Positions 16,451 to 25,992 are shown, counted from the first letter of the stretch. The stretch is 64,000 nt of DNA from Flavobacterium sp. SCGC AAA160-P02 (GCA_000383355.1 KB911090.1:134233-198232), one strand, 5' to 3'. Notes: generated by a model not told the origin, from the letters alone. Program-made: numbers and translations.

Positions 16451-18570
16451 TAGCTTAGTATTTGAAATACAATAAAAGAACAAAGATATGCCAAAACACC
16501 CATACCAAAGAATTGAATTAAAGGCCATTTCCAACTTTTAGTTTCTCGTTTTACAATGGCAAGGGTTGCCATACATTGCATTGCAAATGCATAAAAAACT
16601 AGCAAAGACATCCCTACTGGAAAATTAAATCTTTTAGTGCCAGTTTCTGGATTTATTTCTGAAGCCATGCGTTGCTTAATTGTTGTGATGTCATCACCAT
16701 CACTTTCTACTGAATAAATGGTAGCCAAAGTTCCAACAAAAACCTCTCTTGCGGCAAAAGAACTAATTAAAGCTATTCCTATTTTCCAATCGTATCCTAA
16801 AGGTTTGATTGCTGGCTCTATACTTTTCCCCATAATACCAATATAAGAATTCTCTAATTTAGAAGAAGCAATCATTTGATTGAGTTTAACTTCTGAAATT
16901 TCTTGGTTGGCTGTTTTCTCTGTAATATTTTTTTCTACATCAGCATATGATTGTGGGCCATTAGAGGCTAAAAACCATAGTACTACTGAAATTGATAAAA
17001 TTATTTTTCCAGCACCAAAAATAAATGCCTTTGTTTTTTCAACCACATCAAAAAATACATTTTTAAGAGATGGCAATTTATAATCTGGCATTTCAACTAC
17101 AAAAAATGAGGTGCTTTTTACTTTCAGTGTTTTGTGTAAAATAACAGCAGCAATAATGGCTGTTGCAAAACCTAATATGTATAAACTAAGTAAGGTTAAT
17201 CCTTGTAAGTTTAAAAACCCGAAAATCTTTTTATCTGGAATAATTAAAGCAATAATAATAGCATATACGGGTAAACGAGCAGAACAGGTCGTAAATGGCG
17301 TCACTAAAATAGTAATTAGGCGTTCTTTCCAACCCGAAATATTACGAGTGGCCATTACCGCAGGAATGGCACAAGCGGTTCCTGAAATTAGTGGAATGAC
17401 ACTTTTTCCACTCATTCCAAAGCGTCTCATAATTTTATCCATTAAAAAAACAACTCTACTCATGTATCCTGTTTCTTCTAATAAGGAAATGAATAAAAAC
17501 AATATGGCAATTTGTGGAATGAAAATAATAATTCCACCAATTCCAGGAATAATACCTTCTGAAATTAAACTATTCAAAACTCCAACAGGCATATTTTTAT
17601 TTACATAAGAACTAAGATTAGCAAATGCAGTATCTATGAGATCCATAGGAAGGCTTGCCCAGTCAAAAATAGATTGAAAAATTACTAATAAGACAGTAAA
17701 AAACAAGACATACCCAAAAATTTTATGGGTAAAAACCTTGTCTAATTTAGCTCTTAAATCTGATGCTTTAGAGCGGTCTACTAAATATGTTTTCTTTAAA
17801 ATTTCATTAATTTTCTGATACCTATAAATGGTTTCTTTGTGCTGGTATTTCTTTAAGTTTTTAGAATCGTTTTTAAAGGTTAGAAGCGCCTGTTTTTCTT
17901 CTTCAGAAATCTTATCAGGAAAACTATTTTGAGTAATCATCAACCATAGTTCATAAATAGAATATTTTGGATTGATTTCTTTTAATCTATCAAAATAAGC
18001 AGGGTCTATTCTATTGTTTACATTACATAATGGAAATGCTTTTGCAGAATTATAGGTTTTAACGATAGCCTTCTTTACCTCTTCAACTCCCTTTGCTGTA
18101 GCCTTTCTAACGCTTATTAAAACAACTTCATTTCCTAATTCTTTTTCTAATAACTTTATGTCTACTGTAATTCCTTTTCGTTTCATCTGATCTGCCATAT
18201 TAATGGCTAGAACTGTTGGAATTTCTAGATCCTTTATTTGTGAAAAGAGCAGTAAATTTCTTTTTAAATTTTCAATATCTGCAACAACAACAATAACATC
18301 TGGGGTTTTATCTGATTTAGAATTTAGCAGTGTTTTTAGAACAATTGTTTCATCTAAAGATGTTGGATTGATGCTGTAGGTTCCGGGTAAGTCTGTAATG
18401 ATTGCTTTTAAATTACCTTGAAGTTTACTTGAACCTTCTTTTTTATCAACAGTAACCCCAGGATAATTCCCTACTTTCTGATTTAAGCCTGTTAGTTCGT
18501 TAAATAAAGAGGTCTTGCCTGTATTTGGGTTTCCTATTAAAGCAACATTAATGGTTTTTTTATGACTCAT
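16450..18570 (-). CDS. feoB: Ferrous iron transporter FeoB
   Basis: FeoB is the inner-membrane Fe(II) permease. The 706-residue protein starts with a G domain (P-loop GNPNTGKTSLFN at 13-24, DLPGTYS switch II, and NMAD specificity motif) and a guanine-dissociation-like helical domain, followed by a membrane part with the two Gate motifs (IPGIGGIIIFIPQIAILF and the later SFAAREVFVG block). It is full length for the family. The start overlaps the feoA stop by one base and the stop overlaps the Cys-rich gene by one base, so the three genes are a tightly coupled operon read from a promoter upstream of feoA. Confidence 0.95.
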   Translation of the reverse strand: MSHKKTINVALIGNPNTGKTSLFNELTGLNQKVGNYPGVTVDKKEGSSKLQGNLKAIITDLPGTYSINPTSLDETIVLKTLLNSKSDKTPDVIVVVADIENLKRNLLLFSQIKDLEIPTVLAINMADQMKRKGITVDIKLLEKELGNEVVLISVRKATAKGVEEVKKAIVKTYNSAKAFPLCNVNNRIDPAYFDRLKEINPKYSIYELWLMITQNSFPDKISEEEKQALLTFKNDSKNLKKYQHKETIYRYQKINEILKKTYLVDRSKASDLRAKLDKVFTHKIFGYVLFFTVLLVIFQSIFDWASLPMDLIDTAFANLSSYVNKNMPVGVLNSLISEGIIPGIGGIIIFIPQIAILFLFISLLEETGYMSRVVFLMDKIMRRFGMSGKSVIPLISGTACAIPAVMATRNISGWKERLITILVTPFTTCSARLPVYAIIIALIIPDKKIFGFLNLQGLTLLSLYILGFATAIIAAVILHKTLKVKSTSFFVVEMPDYKLPSLKNVFFDVVEKTKAFIFGAGKIILSISVVLWFLASNGPQSYADVEKNITEKTANQEISEVKLNQMIASSKLENSYIGIMGKSIEPAIKPLGYDWKIGIALISSFAAREVFVGTLATIYSVESDGDDITTIKQRMASEINPETGTKRFNFPVGMSLLVFYAFAMQCMATLAIVKRETKSWKWPLIQFFGMGVLAYLCSFIVFQILS

Positions 18571-18797
18571 TATTGGGCTTTAATAATTTGAATTTTTGCT
18601 GCAGTTTCTTTTCTGATAGCAAGATGACTCCCGTTTACACAGATATACAAAGGATCGTTTAGTGGGGCTAGTTGAATGAGCTCTACTTCTGCACCTGGCA
18701 GACAGCCCATTTCTAACAACTTAAGAGGTATCTCATTAAGAGATTCTTCAGAAATGTAGGCTAATTCGCCAATATGTAGAGATGCTATTGTAGTCAC
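18570..18797 (-). CDS. feoA: FeoA-type SH3-like iron transport protein
   Basis: A 75-residue cytoplasmic protein with the FeoA SH3-like fold (LLEMGCLPGAEVELIQLAPLNDP, of which the MGCLPGAEV core is diagnostic, and the closing LAIRKETAAKI). FeoA assists FeoB, probably at its cytoplasmic face. TAATG coupling to feoB makes it the first gene of the feo operon. Confidence 0.93.
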   Translation of the reverse strand: MTTIASLHIGELAYISEESLNEIPLKLLEMGCLPGAEVELIQLAPLNDPLYICVNGSHLAIRKETAAKIQIIKAQ

Positions 18798-18807
18798 TTA
18801 AATATAG

Positions 18808-18871
18808 ATTCCCACTTATGTGGGAATGAGATTAATGAGCAAAGATACTAAACTAGAATGATTCTAAACAA
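18808..18871 (-). promoter_or_regulatory. feo promoter with Fur-like operator and leader hairpin
   Basis: On the reverse strand, TTG (18869-18871) and TATCTTTG (18840-18847) form a textbook Bacteroidetes -33/-7 pair with a 21-base spacer. Inside that spacer lies the perfect inverted repeat TAGAAT-C-ATTCTA (18854-18866), a 6-1-6 element of the shape bound by Fur-family repressors. Downstream, in the leader, ATTCCCAC-ATAA-GTGGGAAT (18808-18827) forms a stable hairpin 11 bases before the feoA start. Promoter and repeat are seen; the regulator is inferred. Confidence 0.65.
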
Positions 18872-18877
18872 GTTATT

Positions 18878-19552
18878 TTAGTCGTATTCTCGCTTTAAAA
18901 TTATTAAGTCTTTTTTAATCTTTTTCATGTCTTCATTTTCTGTTCCGTCATAAAAACCTCTGATACGTCTTTCTTTATCTATTAAAACAAATTGTTCTGT
19001 ATGAATAAAGTCATTCTCATCTCCATTTCCTTCATCTAAAACCGCAAAATAATTTTTGCGTGCTAAATCATAAATATGTGTTTTGGGGCCTGTTGTTATA
19101 TTCCATTTCCCATCAATAACTCCTTTTTTTATTGCATAATCTTTAAGAACAGAGACGCTATCAATAATAGGGGTCACAGAATGAGATAAAAACATGATGT
19201 CATCATCATTCTTATAATATTCTTGCAATTCATTCATGTTATAAGCCATAGAAATACAAATGGTCTGACAGCGAGTAAAGAAAAAATCTGCAATATAAAT
19301 CTTACCCTCATAGGTTTTATTGGTGATTTTTTCTCCATTTTGATTGGTGAGCTCAAAATCTGCAATTGTATGATTTTTTTTTAAATTCTTAACTGAAATA
19401 TCTACCAACCTTGGGTTTATATCTATAGGATTGTAGATTTTTAGTCGTTCTTCTTGAGACATTAATTGATAAAAAACAGTAATGCCAACAATAGAGAATA
19501 CAATCAAAAAACGAAGTGTGGGAATTGATTTTTTAAAGAAGCCTACATCCAT
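18878..19552 (-). CDS. SCO1/SenC family copper-binding thioredoxin-like protein
   Basis: This 224-residue protein has an N-terminal membrane anchor (TLRFLIVFSIVGITVFYQ) and a periplasmic thioredoxin-like domain with the SCO metal residues: two cysteines in FFTRCQTICISM and the distal histidine in FIHTEQFVLID. SCO proteins deliver copper to the CuA site of cytochrome oxidase or act in redox control. The usual CPxxC has Q in place of P here. It lies upstream of feo on the same strand, but the feo promoter sits in between, so the operons are probably separate. Confidence 0.9.
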   Translation of the reverse strand: MDVGFFKKSIPTLRFLIVFSIVGITVFYQLMSQEERLKIYNPIDINPRLVDISVKNLKKNHTIADFELTNQNGEKITNKTYEGKIYIADFFFTRCQTICISMAYNMNELQEYYKNDDDIMFLSHSVTPIIDSVSVLKDYAIKKGVIDGKWNITTGPKTHIYDLARKNYFAVLDEGNGDENDFIHTEQFVLIDKERRIRGFYDGTENEDMKKIKKDLIILKREYD

Positions 19553-19684
19553 AACTAGAAATATGATGCAAATTTACTACATAAGAAATACTTGCCACAA
19601 CAATTTTAGATTTAATACAGCCTAAATGTTTGTTAAATTAAAATAGCATTGTAAAACAATCTTTTACAACTCTACTGAAAAGTG

Positions 19685-19692
19685 TACATTTG
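19685..19692 (+). promoter_or_regulatory. Possible -7 element of the rseP promoter
   Basis: TACATTTG matches TAnnTTTG, 30 bases before the rseP start. I could not find a convincing TTG at the right distance upstream. Confidence 0.4.
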
Positions 19693-19721
19693 TGCCTTTA
19701 AAAACTGAAGATTTAACGTAG

Positions 19722-21068
19722 ATGGAAATATTAATAAAAGCCTCACAATTTATACTAAGCTTATCATTGTTAATTGTGTTGCATGAATTAGGGCATTTTA
19801 TCCCTGCCAAATTATTTAAAACAAGAGTAGAAAAGTTTTACTTATTTTTTGATTATAAATTCTCCATTTTCAAAAAGAAAATTGGAGATACTGTATATGG
19901 TATCGGTTGGATTCCTTTAGGAGGTTATGTAAAAATCTCTGGAATGATTGATGAAAGTATGGATACCGAACAACTACAAGAAGAACCAAAACCTTGGGAG
20001 TTTAGATCTAAGCCAGCTTGGCAACGTTTAATTATAATGTTAGGTGGTGTCTTTGTAAACTTTGTGTTGGGAATCTTTATATACATTATGTTAATGTATT
20101 CTTATGGTGAAAAATACTTGCCAAATGAAAATGTTGCAGATGGTGTTTGGGTTCAAGATTCTTTAGCAATAAGTTTAGGCTTACAAAATGGAGATAAAAT
20201 CTTAAGTGTTGATGGAGAAGAAATAAAAAAATTTAGAGACATTACCATAGAATTTATTAATGGAAATAATTATACTATAGAAAGAAATGGCCTTGTTATA
20301 GAGAAAGAATTACCGGTAGATTTTATTGATCAATTAATAAGTAGAGGTAAAAATGCAGGGATGATTGTGAGACCCAGAAGCCCTTTTATGTTTGCTGAAT
20401 TTCAAGAAAACTCACTCAATGTAAACTCTGGGTTTAAAGATAAAGATATTGTTATAGCCATTAACGGACAGTCTTTAAAATACCATGATGAAGTAGAAAC
20501 CATTCTGCAACAAAACAAAGGGAAAGAAATTTCGATGACTGTTAAAAGAGGTTCAGAAGATAAAACATTTAACGTAGCAGTAAGCAACAATGGAAAGCTA
20601 GAGATAGTTCTTTATGGAATGGGGTTCTCTGACTTAGAAAAATTAGGCTATTATGATTTAGCAGACATAGACTACTCCTTTAGCGAAGCAATTCCTGCAG
20701 GAATCAATAAATCTTACGAGACACTTACCAATTATATGAAACAACTTAAAAAAATCTTTAATCCTAGTACAGGAGCCTATAAAGGATTGGGTGGTTTTAT
20801 TTCTATTGGAAGTATTTTCCCTTCTACATGGAGTGCAGAAAGTTTTTGGAACATTACTGCATTTCTATCTATTATGTTAGGGTTTATGAATCTATTACCT
20901 ATTCCTGCCTTAGATGGTGGCCATGTTGTTTTTACCTTATGGGAAATGATTACTGGGAAAAAACCAAGTGATAAATTTTTAGAATATGCTCAAGTAACTG
21001 GTTTTATTTTGTTAATCGCCTTATTACTTTTTGCCAATGGAAATGATGTTTTTAGGCTTTTTCAATAA
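19722..21068 (+). CDS. rseP: RIP-type intramembrane zinc metalloprotease RseP
   Basis: A site-2 protease of the inner membrane that cleaves anti-sigma factors and remnant signal peptides. The 448-residue protein has the zinc motif HELGH at residues 21-25 in TM1, two PDZ-like domains (about 130-210 and 215-290), and the third metal ligand in NLLPIPALDGGH near residue 408, followed by the last TM segments. Length and order are normal. Neighbours are an unrelated SCO gene and a convergent TonB receptor, so no anti-sigma partner is apparent nearby. Confidence 0.94.
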   Translation: MEILIKASQFILSLSLLIVLHELGHFIPAKLFKTRVEKFYLFFDYKFSIFKKKIGDTVYGIGWIPLGGYVKISGMIDESMDTEQLQEEPKPWEFRSKPAWQRLIIMLGGVFVNFVLGIFIYIMLMYSYGEKYLPNENVADGVWVQDSLAISLGLQNGDKILSVDGEEIKKFRDITIEFINGNNYTIERNGLVIEKELPVDFIDQLISRGKNAGMIVRPRSPFMFAEFQENSLNVNSGFKDKDIVIAINGQSLKYHDEVETILQQNKGKEISMTVKRGSEDKTFNVAVSNNGKLEIVLYGMGFSDLEKLGYYDLADIDYSFSEAIPAGINKSYETLTNYMKQLKKIFNPSTGAYKGLGGFISIGSIFPSTWSAESFWNITAFLSIMLGFMNLLPIPALDGGHVVFTLWEMITGKKPSDKFLEYAQVTGFILLIALLLFANGNDVFRLFQ

Positions 21069-21071
21069 AAA

Positions 21072-22877
21072 TTAAAAACCATAGCGTAAACCAAATAAAA
21101 CATTACTTGGAGGCATTTGCACGAATCCAGATTCTATATACTCAGCGTTAAAAATATTGTTGGCAGTTAAGGTAAACGTAAATTTATTAAAATCTACAAT
21201 TAAAGAAGCATCCCAAACATTATAGCTTGTTCCTACAGTTCTTTCTGAGTGTTTATAAATAATATTTTGGCGTACATTCTTAAACAATTGAGATGTAAAA
21301 CGAGAAATAAATTGATGCTTTAACGTGTTTAAAGAATACCGTGACAAGTCTTTATTTTGATCTAAAATATCATCATTTAAATACGTATATCCAAAAGTTA
21401 TGGTTTGATTGTAGTTATTCATTTTAAAGTTGTAGGCACTTTCAAACTCAACCCCTTGCGTACTTACTTCTGCAATATTAGCTGCTGTAAAAATGTTAAC
21501 ACTTGTATTTTGTCTTACATAATCTATTAAATCTTCTGAATTTCTATTAAAAATAGCTAGAGATCCTGAAAATTTGTCATCACGATACTTTAGTCCTATT
21601 TCTTGAGCAAATGCTTTTTCTGGTTCTAAATTTGGATTTCCTGAAGTTGCAGGATCACTATAATATAGATCGGTAAAAGTTGGTGCTCTAAAAGTATAAC
21701 CAATATTCCCGTATAATCTTACTTTATCAAAAATCTGAACTCCAATATCTAAACCTGGAAAAGCATTAAATTTAAAGTCCGAAAAATAAGTTGCTGCTAT
21801 CCCTGGAGTAATATCAAAAGAACCCAATTTAAAACGGTGCTCTAAGAAAAAATTTGCCATAGTTCTAACTCTTTCTCCCAAATTGTTACTTTGTATTGAA
21901 AATCTTGAAAAATCTACTCCAAAACCAGTAATTCCAATATCTGATGTATAAGAAGCATTTGTTTCAACCCCTATTTTATTTGTAATATGGAAGTTTCTAT
22001 AAAACCCTGGATCATATCTTCTTAAAAGGAACATGTCTTGTCCTCTTCTCCAATAAATTCTTGGTGTTACATTAAATTTATTAGATTTAAAAGTAGTAGA
22101 AACTCCTAGTAAACTATTTTGGGTTTCCTCATACTCATTAAAAGTCACATTGGTTGTGTAAAAGTTTTCTGCTCCAAACTTCTTGTCAAAAAAAGTAGCA
22201 ATAACCTCTATTGGTTGCTTCTTTTTATTAAAGATTCCCTTTAGAAAATAATTTTGATTGTTATAATCAGAATTATTACGATATCCGTCAGACGTAAGCG
22301 CACCAACATGAGCAATAATCGATGAATTTTCAGTCTCTTTTCCTAAAGTTACAGAACCGTTTAATTGTCCAAAAGATCCAGCTTCTACGTTTATAGAAAC
22401 TTTATTGTTCAATCTCTTTTTAGTTACAATATTAATAGCTCCTGTAAATGCATTTTGTCCAAAAATTCTTGCTGCAGGACCTTTAATAATTTCAATTCTT
22501 TCAATTACTTCAATTGGCAACGCAGCATTCATTGAATGATGTCCAGTTTGTGCATCATCCATTTTAATTCCATCAATCAGTAGTAAAGTTTGGTCAAATC
22601 CTCCTCCTCTTATGTATAGGTCAGATTGTCCTCCTCCGGTTCCTCTTCTTCTAACATCTACTCCAGTAACTTGTTGCAATAAATCTGCAACATTAGTTGC
22701 TGCACTATTTTTAATGTCTTTTGCTGTTATAATATTTATCGTGCGAGAATTTTTCTTGAATGGCAAACTAATTCTGGTTGAATTAATTACAATAGAATCT
22801 AACTCTTGGGTTTTTTCTTGTGAAAAAGCCTGTAGTGAAATACATAAAACTAAAAAATAATTGATACTTGTCTTCAT
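21072..22877 (-). CDS. TonB-dependent outer-membrane receptor (BtuB-like)
   Basis: A 601-residue receptor with signal peptide (MKTSINYFLVLCISLQAFSQ), a TonB-box-like DSIVINSTRI, a plug domain (residues about 45-150; ATNVADLLQQVTGVDVRRRG, IDGIKMDD, IEIIKGPAARIFGQNAFTGAINI) and a 22-strand-type beta barrel ending in aromatic F (LFGLRYGF). There is no SusC-type N-terminal extension and no SusD partner, so it belongs to the small-solute group (cobalamin or siderophore-like). No cobalamin riboswitch is visible upstream, and the substrate is not known. It converges with rseP, ending three bases after it. Confidence 0.9.
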   Translation of the reverse strand: MKTSINYFLVLCISLQAFSQEKTQELDSIVINSTRISLPFKKNSRTINIITAKDIKNSAATNVADLLQQVTGVDVRRRGTGGGQSDLYIRGGGFDQTLLLIDGIKMDDAQTGHHSMNAALPIEVIERIEIIKGPAARIFGQNAFTGAINIVTKKRLNNKVSINVEAGSFGQLNGSVTLGKETENSSIIAHVGALTSDGYRNNSDYNNQNYFLKGIFNKKKQPIEVIATFFDKKFGAENFYTTNVTFNEYEETQNSLLGVSTTFKSNKFNVTPRIYWRRGQDMFLLRRYDPGFYRNFHITNKIGVETNASYTSDIGITGFGVDFSRFSIQSNNLGERVRTMANFFLEHRFKLGSFDITPGIAATYFSDFKFNAFPGLDIGVQIFDKVRLYGNIGYTFRAPTFTDLYYSDPATSGNPNLEPEKAFAQEIGLKYRDDKFSGSLAIFNRNSEDLIDYVRQNTSVNIFTAANIAEVSTQGVEFESAYNFKMNNYNQTITFGYTYLNDDILDQNKDLSRYSLNTLKHQFISRFTSQLFKNVRQNIIYKHSERTVGTSYNVWDASLIVDFNKFTFTLTANNIFNAEYIESGFVQMPPSNVLFGLRYGF

Positions 22878-22990
22878 GTTAATTTATTAATTTTGAGCTT
22901 GCAAATGTATATAAACCCTCCAAAAAATCCTACTGAATATATTGTCATTAGGGCAGTAAAATAAGTTGCTAAATTTAATATCTTTACTGT

Positions 22991-23359
22991 ATGAAATTAG
23001 CGCAAGAAAATTCCACAAATTTAAAAGATCAGTGGAATTATTTAGTAAAAGAATTAACCCAACAGTTTTCTGAAGGAGATGTATTAAATCTAGATGGTAT
23101 TATCTATTTGATTGGTGTTCAAGAATTGGGGCAAGGTAAAAGACTTTTCAAAAAAGATGAGAAAGTAAACCTAATGCATGTTGCTATTTGTAAATTATTA
23201 GAGCCTTATGGGTATTACGAGTTTGATTTCTTTGATAAAGACGGCTGGCCACACTATAAAATACTAACAGATCTTCCAAGTTTAAAGCCTGGAGAACAAA
23301 CTGTTTTAATGAAAGAAGCCATTGTGAATTACTTTGAGGGTCTTGGGTTTTTTAAGTAA
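22991..23359 (+). CDS. Conserved Bacteroidetes hypothetical protein (122 residues)
   Basis: A cytoplasmic protein of 122 residues without signal peptide or membrane segment. It reads as an alpha/beta fold with conserved-looking blocks GIIYLIGVQELGQGK, HVAICKLLEPYGYYEF and DGWPHYK. I recognise it only as a family of unknown function found in Bacteroidetes. TATCTTTA lies about ten bases before the start, so the transcript may be nearly leaderless. The stop overlaps the convergent SDR gene by eight bases. Confidence 0.7.
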   Translation: MKLAQENSTNLKDQWNYLVKELTQQFSEGDVLNLDGIIYLIGVQELGQGKRLFKKDEKVNLMHVAICKLLEPYGYYEFDFFDKDGWPHYKILTDLPSLKPGEQTVLMKEAIVNYFEGLGFFK

Positions 23360-24146
23360 CACTTAGTTTTCTGATCATGATAGAAAAAACTCTTGGAAAC
23401 CATCTTTTTACATAAACTCCTAATTTTTCTTTAAAGCCTGCAATGTAGGCTTCTTCTTTTTTACTGTGAATTGCTTTTGCCATTAATTTGGCAAATCGTT
23501 CTGGTGAAATTCCATTAGCGGTAGCAGTATCCATTTTTTGCTGTGATGTTCCGTCTCCGGTTAAGGCATTCATGGAGATATTTGTTGATACAAAACCTGG
23601 GCAAATTAATGTAACATCTATATGATGATCATGTACTTCTGCGCGTAAACTGTCAAAAAAACCATGCAATGCGTGTTTTGATGCTGCATAGCTAGATCTT
23701 AATGGAGTTCCTATTAAACCAACAATACTAGTAGTTACTACAATCTGCCCTTGTTGTTTTTCTATAAAATAAGGCAATACAGCTTTTGTTAATGCTACTG
23801 TTCCTGTATAATTTACTTCCATAATTTTTTGATCTACAGCCACCAACGTATCTTTTGCTAATGACCGCTGACTAATACCTCCATTATTCACCAGAATGTC
23901 TATTCGGCCGTATATTTTAGTTGCTGCTGCTGTAATTTTGATAAATGTTGAATGAGCTTCTAAATCTAAAGGTAAGACCCACACATTATGAGGGTTTTTA
24001 CAGGCTGTTTTTACAGTCTCTAATGATGCTTTATTTCTTGCTGAAATAATTAGTAATGCATTTTGATTTGATAACTCCAGAGCTAAAGCTCTTCCAATTC
24101 CTGAAGAAGCCCCCGTAATCCAAACAACTTTATTTTGAAAATTCAT
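23352..24146 (-). CDS. Short-chain dehydrogenase/reductase (SDR)
   Basis: A 264-residue classical SDR with the Rossmann motif TGASSGIGRAL (residues 11-21), NNGG in place of the common NNAG near 88, and the catalytic S...YxxxK arrangement (TTSIVGLIG, SSYAASKHAL). The C terminus has basic residues (KRWFPRVFSIMIRKL), as in the DltE/YqjQ-like subgroup, which often associates with membranes. The substrate is unknown. It overlaps the convergent gene by eight bases and is otherwise alone. Confidence 0.9.
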   Translation of the reverse strand: MNFQNKVVWITGASSGIGRALALELSNQNALLIISARNKASLETVKTACKNPHNVWVLPLDLEAHSTFIKITAAATKIYGRIDILVNNGGISQRSLAKDTLVAVDQKIMEVNYTGTVALTKAVLPYFIEKQQGQIVVTTSIVGLIGTPLRSSYAASKHALHGFFDSLRAEVHDHHIDVTLICPGFVSTNISMNALTGDGTSQQKMDTATANGISPERFAKLMAKAIHSKKEEAYIAGFKEKLGVYVKRWFPRVFSIMIRKLSVT

Positions 24147-24239
24147 GTGTAATTTATTTGGACCTAAAGTACAGAATTTAAGGAAGAAACTGTAATTTTG
24201 AGTTCATTTTAGAAAAATTGGAAATTAAACCTGATTAGT

Positions 24240-25583
24240 ATGAAAAAAGTCATTGTTTTATTTTTGTTTATGAGCACTTTCTCTTACGCACAGTATGCTA
24301 TAAAAGGAACAATGAGTCCAGTTGAAAATTCTTCATGGGTGTTGTTGTATAAAATTGAAGGAACAAAACAACTGTTTGTAAAAAACACACAGGTTAGAAA
24401 AGAAGGAAATATAGGGTTTTTTGAATTTTCATTACCAACCGATGCAAAAGTTGGCTCCTACAGAATAAAATATAGCATGAAAAGAGATGGGTTCATAGAT
24501 TTTTTATTCAACAAAGAAAATATAGCAATTGAATTCAACCCAAATGATTTAGTAAGCACGCTTGTCTTTCAAACATCTAAAGAGAATCAGTTGTACAACT
24601 CATTTATTAAAAAAACATACACCGCTCAATATACCTTAGACTCCTTACAAAGTGAATACTTTAGAAATCCTTCTTTAGAAATTAAAAAAGGGTACGCACG
24701 AAGTTTAGAAAAGGTGCAAGAAATTGAAAAAGAGTATCTTAATTCCTCTAAAGAAAAACTAGTCAATCATTTTATCAAAGCATCACTTAGATATAATTCT
24801 TCTGAAATTTTTGATAGACCAATAGACTATATTGATAGTTCTATTACTCATTTTTTTGATCACATAGATTTTTCAAATAAGACACTGTATAATTCTACTT
24901 TTTTATTTGATAAAACCTCTGAATATGTATTGTACCTAAACGTTGCTGCCGATCCAGTACAAAAGCAAGAATACTATAAAAAAGCGTCTAAAATAGCCAT
25001 TGAAAAAACTACCACTATTTCTTTTAAGACTGATATAATAAATTACCTGATTTCACAATTTGCTGAAATTAAAAATGCCGTCTTGGTAGACCATTTGTTC
25101 ACTAATTATTTTGACAAACTCCCCAAAGAAAACCAAAACATAAAACTCAAAAATAAAATATTAGCTCAATTAAGAATAGCAATAGGGCGTGTTGCTCCAG
25201 ATTTTTCATGGACTGAAAACGGTAAAGAACTTCGTCTTTCTTCCCTAAAAGACGGATTGAGTTACGTTATCATTTTTTACAGTACTGGGTGTTCTCATTG
25301 TTTAAGAGAAGTTCCTGAAATATTTGACTATATGAAAGGTAAAACGAATACAAAAATAATTGCTTTTGCCATGGAAAATTCAGCCAAAACATGGGCAAAT
25401 TATCAGCTTAAAATGCCTGGATGGCATCATGTTTTAGGCCTAGGAAAATGGGAAAATACCACTGCAAGAACTTACCAAATAAATTCTACACCAACCTATT
25501 TTGTATTGGGAATGGACAAAGAGATTATTTCAATTCCTAAGACTTTAGATGATTTAAAACTGGTTTTAAGAGAATTAAACTAA
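24240..25583 (+). CDS. TlpA-like thiol-disulfide reductase with DUF4369-like N domain
   Basis: A 447-residue exported protein with signal peptide MKKVIVLFLFMSTFSYAQ, an N-terminal beta-rich DUF4369-like domain (residues about 20-110), a helical linker, and a C-terminal thioredoxin fold (about 315-447) with the active site CSHC in STGCSHCLREVPEI and the cis-Pro loop INSTPTYFVLG. Such proteins reduce disulfides in the periplasm or on the surface. TAATTTTG at 24193-24200 is a possible -7 element. The stop overlaps the end of the broken yraN gene on the other strand. Confidence 0.87.
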   Translation: MKKVIVLFLFMSTFSYAQYAIKGTMSPVENSSWVLLYKIEGTKQLFVKNTQVRKEGNIGFFEFSLPTDAKVGSYRIKYSMKRDGFIDFLFNKENIAIEFNPNDLVSTLVFQTSKENQLYNSFIKKTYTAQYTLDSLQSEYFRNPSLEIKKGYARSLEKVQEIEKEYLNSSKEKLVNHFIKASLRYNSSEIFDRPIDYIDSSITHFFDHIDFSNKTLYNSTFLFDKTSEYVLYLNVAADPVQKQEYYKKASKIAIEKTTTISFKTDIINYLISQFAEIKNAVLVDHLFTNYFDKLPKENQNIKLKNKILAQLRIAIGRVAPDFSWTENGKELRLSSLKDGLSYVIIFYSTGCSHCLREVPEIFDYMKGKTNTKIIAFAMENSAKTWANYQLKMPGWHHVLGLGKWENTTARTYQINSTPTYFVLGMDKEIISIPKTLDDLKLVLRELN

Positions 25584-25940
25584 AAATACAAGAAGGCATC
25601 TTCAAGGTGCTCAATATCAAAACTTGCTTTGTTTTTGGTGATTGCCACAATATCAAATCGAACCTCTACCTCTAAATCTTTTTTAAGAACATATTCATTC
25701 ATTGCTAGTACCATTAATTTAATTTTTTTTGGGATTTACAAAATCTTGCGGGTTCCCAAAATTATTACTAGACCTTGTTTTAACTTCAACAGAAATAAGT
25801 GTTTCTTCTTTTCTAGCAATAATATCTATCTCTGCTTTTTGAAACCTCCAATTTCTTTCTACGATCGTATATCCTTGCTTTAGTAAGTAATCTATCGCTA
25901 ATTGTTCTCCTTTTTTTCCTAATTCATAATGTTCTGCCAT
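25580..25940 (-). pseudogene. yraN: YraN/UPF0102 nuclease-like protein, frame broken at an A8 run
   Basis: The first 73 codons from the ATG at 25940 encode a normal UPF0102 start (MAEHYELGKKGEQLA, ERNWRFQKAEIDIIA, VEVKTRS, GNPQDFVNPKK). Translation then stops at 25719. If the run of eight As (reverse strand; T8 at 25723-25730) is read as seven, the frame continues as IKLMVLAMNEYVLKK, VEVRFDIVAI and IEHLEDAFLYF to a stop at 25580, which is exactly the family's normal C-terminal half. So one extra base breaks the gene. It may be a real mutation, a slippage site or a sequencing error. UPF0102 proteins have a restriction-endonuclease-like fold with unclear function. Confidence 0.82.
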
Positions 25941-25992
25941 TTTACTAAAATACAAAACCATTTATTACTTAATTTTGTAAAAACACTTTTAG

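Noticed and set aside
16340..16534. A 64-residue protein starting at 16534
   Set aside because: The first 28 codons overlap feoB; the ATG at 16450 overlaps the feoB stop as TAATG and gives the normal FeoB-associated small protein.
17111..17608. A 165-residue ORF antisense to feoB
   Set aside because: A shadow of the feoB membrane region; no start signal and no recognised domain.
22878..22990. Cobalamin riboswitch before the BtuB-like receptor
   Set aside because: The leader is only about 110 bases, shared with a divergent gene, and shows no B12-box or folded core.
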